From Deltaproteobacteria bacterium (GTDB lineage: Bacteria; Desulfobacterota; Desulfarculia; JACQYL01), in the NCBI GenBank assembly GCA_016208165.1, contig JACQYL010000058.1, positions 34,455 through 98,454 of the forward strand: 64,000 bases of DNA, read 5' to 3'. Of the stretch, positions 62,012 to 64,000 are shown in pieces (position 1 is the first letter of the stretch; each line of letters starts with the position of its first letter). Both the position numbers and the translations under genes were made by a program. The notes below the pieces were generated by a model that worked only from the letters and a program-made list of their open reading frames with translations, did not search any database and was not told where the DNA came from.

Positions 62012-62049
62012 AATAAATAAAAAAGGCAGGATTTTCATAGGATCCTGCC
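62012..62049 (-). terminator. Intrinsic terminator after VPLPA-CTERM gene
   Basis: On the minus strand, GGCAGGATCC (62049 down) pairs with ATCCTGCC (62032-62025) and is followed by TTTTTTATTTATTC. It lies 28 bases after the stop of the sorting-signal protein. Confidence 0.8.
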
Positions 62050-62076
62050 CTTTTTATCAATGCCTTTCAGGGTCGG

Positions 62077-62853
62077 TCAGCGGTTTCTCCTCCTGCGCCC
62101 GAATCCGATTACGCCCAGCAAACCGGATCCCAACAGCCAGACGGCGGCTGGGAGGGGAACCACGTGGTAGTTACCCAAAACAAACCCGCTATCCGTGGTG
62201 GCGTTTCCCGCCGCCATGTTCAACGACTGCACATGCATGCCCAACTGACCCGAACCAAGCACCATGTCGGAGCTGACTGAAAACGGGGCGTTCAAGAAGT
62301 CGCTGATCAAAAAGTTACCCGCTGTTAAAGTCATGTCAAACATGAGGGGAATTCCGTCCTGGATAGGATTCTTGTTTTGTCCGGTACCCGTGTCTTGAGC
62401 TTCAAAGAGAAAATTCGGCGTAAAAGTACCGCCACCCACGGTGGAAGCCGGACTCACGACCGCCCACGTCGACGGATCGAAGCCGCTGAACGTCAAGTTG
62501 CCGCTATCGAATTTGTTGCCGCTGTTTTCCAGGTTGAAATAAAATTCGCTCGCCTTGGCGTTCGGATGGACACCGGCCATGTCGAATTCCACCGTCCAGG
62601 ATGCCACGTTCGGCGAGTTGACCTCGTCGACCTCTATGGTCACATTCACCAAGATGTTGTCCGGGTTTTCGGATCTCGGGTCACCGGTCAGCACAGCGCT
62701 TATGGTGTAGGCATTGACCGGCCCGCATATCAAAAAGGCTGCGATGGCGGCTATCGCGGCCACGGCGACGGACATCCTTCTCCAGTCGCCCATGAACCGA
62801 TACATCCGGTTTCTTTTCAAATTGTTCAAGTTAGTTTCCTTCACTTTTCTCAT
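62077..62853 (-). CDS. VPLPA-CTERM (exosortase-type) surface protein
   Basis: A 258-residue exported protein. N-terminal signal: basic MRKVKETNLNNLKRNRMYRF, then hydrophobic VAVAAIAAIAAFLICGPVNA. The middle is a beta-rich extracellular domain (VNVTIEVDEVNSPNVASWTVEFDM, cohesin-like in feel). The C-terminus reads VPLPAAVWLLGSGLLGVIGF followed by GRRRRNR: motif, helix and basic tail of the VPLPA type of PEP-CTERM sorting. Such proteins are processed by an exosortase and linked to biofilm or exopolysaccharide. AGGAGGGCGCC precedes ATG. A GEMM riboswitch and terminator precede the gene. Confidence 0.9.
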   Translation of the reverse strand: MRKVKETNLNNLKRNRMYRFMGDWRRMSVAVAAIAAIAAFLICGPVNAYTISAVLTGDPRSENPDNILVNVTIEVDEVNSPNVASWTVEFDMAGVHPNAKASEFYFNLENSGNKFDSGNLTFSGFDPSTWAVVSPASTVGGGTFTPNFLFEAQDTGTGQNKNPIQDGIPLMFDMTLTAGNFLISDFLNAPFSVSSDMVLGSGQLGMHVQSLNMAAGNATTDSGFVLGNYHVVPLPAAVWLLGSGLLGVIGFGRRRRNR

Positions 62854-62911
62854 GGCGCCCTCCTGCTGCTATTATCCTACACTTTTCCCAAAGTGCCCCT
62901 CTTCAGAAGAC

Positions 62912-62944
62912 AAAAAAGGCCCGGCACCCTCAGGCAACCCGGCC
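62912..62944 (-). terminator. Riboswitch-linked intrinsic terminator
   Basis: On the minus strand the segment GGCCGGGTTGCC (62944-62933), TGAG, GGTGCCGGGCC (62928-62918) can form an imperfect hairpin ending in TTTTTT (62917-62912). It shares the aptamer's final GGTTGCC, so ligand binding and termination would compete. It lies about 60 bases before the VPLPA-CTERM gene. Confidence 0.6.
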
Positions 62945-63000
62945 ATCTCTTCGAGATCCGCGGCTTTCCGTCCCCGCCTCACGACGGGTTTGGCTTTTTC
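62930..63000 (-). promoter_or_regulatory. GEMM-I (cyclic dinucleotide) riboswitch aptamer
   Basis: Read on the minus strand: AAAAAGCCAAACC, stem CCCGTC with GTGA (GNRA) loop and GGCGGG, then GGACGGAAAGCC, GCGGATCTC ... GATGGCCGGGTTGCC. These blocks match the GEMM-I consensus (GCAAACC, GNRA-capped P2, GGGACGCAAAGCC, AGCCGGGUUGCC). The ligand would be c-di-GMP, or cGAMP if it is the GEMM-Ib variant found in this phylum. It controls the VPLPA-CTERM gene. Confidence 0.85.
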
Positions 63001-63023
63001 TGCTTATATGATTACTTGAAGAT

Positions 63024-63052
63024 ATAATAGCCGCCCTCGAACTAAAAGTCAA
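63024..63052 (-). promoter_or_regulatory. Sigma-70 promoter of the riboswitch leader
   Basis: On the minus strand, TTGACT (63052-63047), 17 bases, TATTAT (63029-63024). Start of transcription would be near 63017, about 15 bases before the aptamer. Near-consensus hexamers and ideal spacing. Confidence 0.75.
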
Positions 63053-63263
63053 CTATATTATTCCAGGCCTCTCTTACTTTCCTGTTTCTTACGAAACACC
63101 CTAGAAAACGGCTGCCGACTTCCGGCCGGGCTTCCCTAGTCGCCCGGATCTGAATGTATCGATTATTCCGATCTATTCTCTGTTTTCTCATCGATATTTC
63201 CAATTTTATTTTTTCCCCTTTAGTGAATAGATTGCTATATAAATTTGATTGAAGGGAACGACC

Positions 63264-63869
63264 ATGGAGATTCTGGACTGCAAAGGGCTGGCCTGTCCCA
63301 GTCCCGTCCTCAGAACCAAAGAACTGATCGAATCGCGGACCGTCGAGGCCGTACAAATCCTGGTGGACAACGAAGCGGCAAGCCAAAACGTGTCCCGCTT
63401 TCTCCAATCCCGGGGATTTCAACCCGATGTGACCAGCGACGCGGGAGTGTTCACCATAACCGGCAATCGTGCGGAAAGCGCTCCAGCATCCAAGGAGTGC
63501 GAGGTCATGTCCGACCGGCAATTGGGCCTCGACCAGGCCCGGACCATGGTCATGATCGCCACGGACCGTATCGGGTATGGAGACGACACCCTGGGCAAGA
63601 AACTGATGGTCAACTTCCTCTCCACGCTTAAGGAAATGGAAGGACTGTGGCGGTTGGTATTCGTAAACAACGGTGTCAAACTCACGGTGGCAGGCGCCGA
63701 AACCGTGCCGGCCATCCAGGAACTGGAATCCTCCGGAGTGAGTGTGCTCGTTTGCGGCACCTGCCTGACCTTTTTCGATCTCCTGGACAAGAAAAAGGTG
63801 GGCGAGACCACCAACATGCTCGATATTGTCACATCTATGCAGGTGGCGAGCAAGGTTATCAATCTTTAA
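63264..63869 (+). CDS. yedF: Selenium-metabolism protein YedF
   Basis: A 201-residue two-domain protein. The N-terminal TusA/SirA-like domain has DCKGLACPSPVLRTKELIE (CPxP sulfur/selenium-carrying Cys). The C-terminal DsrE-like domain ends with VLVCGTCLTFFDLLDKKKVGETTNM, with two Cys. This arrangement is the YedF type found with selenophosphate synthetase, and selD indeed follows within two bases. ATG 63264 behind GAAGGGAACG is preferred over 63249. It may deliver selenium to SelD (inference). Confidence 0.92.
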   Translation: MEILDCKGLACPSPVLRTKELIESRTVEAVQILVDNEAASQNVSRFLQSRGFQPDVTSDAGVFTITGNRAESAPASKECEVMSDRQLGLDQARTMVMIATDRIGYGDDTLGKKLMVNFLSTLKEMEGLWRLVFVNNGVKLTVAGAETVPAIQELESSGVSVLVCGTCLTFFDLLDKKKVGETTNMLDIVTSMQVASKVINL

Positions 63870-63871
63870 TT

Positions 63872-64000
63872 GTGGTGACTGACTTGGGAGATCCTTCCAA
63901 AAGGCTGACAACGCGCGTCAAAGCCGCCGGTTGAGCGTCCAAAATTCCTCCAGGGGATCTGGAGGCCATTTTGGCCGATCTGCCCGCGGACACGGATCCT
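63872..64000 (+). CDS. selD: Selenide, water dikinase (selenoprotein), 3' part outside window
   Basis: The frame after yedF reads VVTDLGDPSKRLTTRVKAAG, then an in-frame TGA (63932-63934), then ASKIPPGDLEAILADLPADTDP, running off the window. This is the N-terminus of SelD, where the catalytic residue (Cys17 in E. coli, followed by GCK) is here UGA-encoded selenocysteine, with the essential Lys three residues later. SelD makes selenophosphate. GTG 63872 or 63875 is the likely start, but the ribosome-binding site is weak, so coupling to yedF is probable. A bSECIS-like hairpin follows the UGA. Confidence 0.88.
63932..63974 (+). promoter_or_regulatory. UGA codon with bSECIS-like hairpin
   Basis: After TGA at 63932-63934, CCAAAAT (63939-63945) and CCTCCAG (63947-63953) pair with CTGGAGG (63959-63965) and ATTTTGG (63968-63974). 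The loop is GGGAT, beginning 19 bases after the UGA. G in the first two loop positions and this distance fit bacterial SECIS rules. Confidence 0.8.

Overview
This 64 kb window is a gene-dense bacterial chromosome segment of fairly high GC. It most likely comes from an anaerobic member of the Desulfobacterota (the former Deltaproteobacteria). That placement is inference from gene content: a DUF6178-type protein beside queE, a CooC-type ATPase beside a DUF3786 protein, futalosine-route menaquinone genes, ADTH-synthase-type aromatic biosynthesis, a selenoprotein SelD, a VPLPA-type sorting protein behind a GEMM riboswitch, and a sigma-54 activator facing a sigma-54 promoter. There are no rRNA genes, CRISPR arrays or prophage. 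Mobile DNA is limited to short non-coding repeats.

Layout. 0-8 kb: a partial gene, a three-PAS sigma-54 activator, and a -24/-12 promoter feeding a same-strand series (OsmC-like, diiron ferritin-like, exported DsrE-like, nitroreductase-like flavoprotein, metallo-beta-lactamase-fold hydrolase). 8-11 kb: VOC protein, tRNA-Met, a second MBL-fold hydrolase, cinA. 11-18 kb: sugar kinase-like APH, PilZ, a nucleotidyltransferase overlapping a Tat-exported AmrS-type radical SAM protein, and a membrane spermidine-synthase homologue. 18-24 kb: two divergent Hsp70 homologues plus a DUF2760-type membrane protein. 24-29 kb: fabH, the def-fmt-rsmB operon, and an MFS transporter broken by an internal deletion. 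30-39 kb: HD-GYP protein with an altered metal site, YkgJ-type cysteine-cluster protein, HIT and Tat-lipoprotein phosphoesterase, a small membrane/STAS cluster, then moaA - DUF1786 ASKHA protein - MoaE-like protein, and trxC. 39-44 kb: MFS transporter, polar amino acid ABC transporter, rpiA.

44-51 kb is the most coherent metabolic block. ADTH synthase and mqnA run leftward. Shikimate kinase, mqnE, mqnC and an aminodeoxyfutalosine-deaminase-like amidohydrolase run rightward. The two arms supply chorismate and convert it to menaquinone by the futalosine route. The 116-bp divergent gap holds two nearly identical palindromes (TGACCAC-RY-GGTCA) that look like operators. A 171-bp MITE-like inverted repeat overlaps the 3' end of the amidohydrolase. 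51-64 kb: CooC-type ATPase and DUF3786 protein, BamE-like lipoprotein, isochorismatase-fold hydrolase, tRNA-Leu, ribF, queE, DUF6178-type protein, groESL, YihY/BrkB, a riboswitch-controlled VPLPA-CTERM protein, and yedF followed by selD, whose UGA selenocysteine codon lies just before the right edge and is followed by a bSECIS-like hairpin.

Short repeats recur through the window. A ~126-bp element with terminal inverted repeats occurs three times. A 30-bp hairpin module occurs three times and may have displaced the 5' end of the spermidine-synthase homologue. Start sites were chosen from ribosome-binding sites and family N-termini, and often differ from the longest reading frame.
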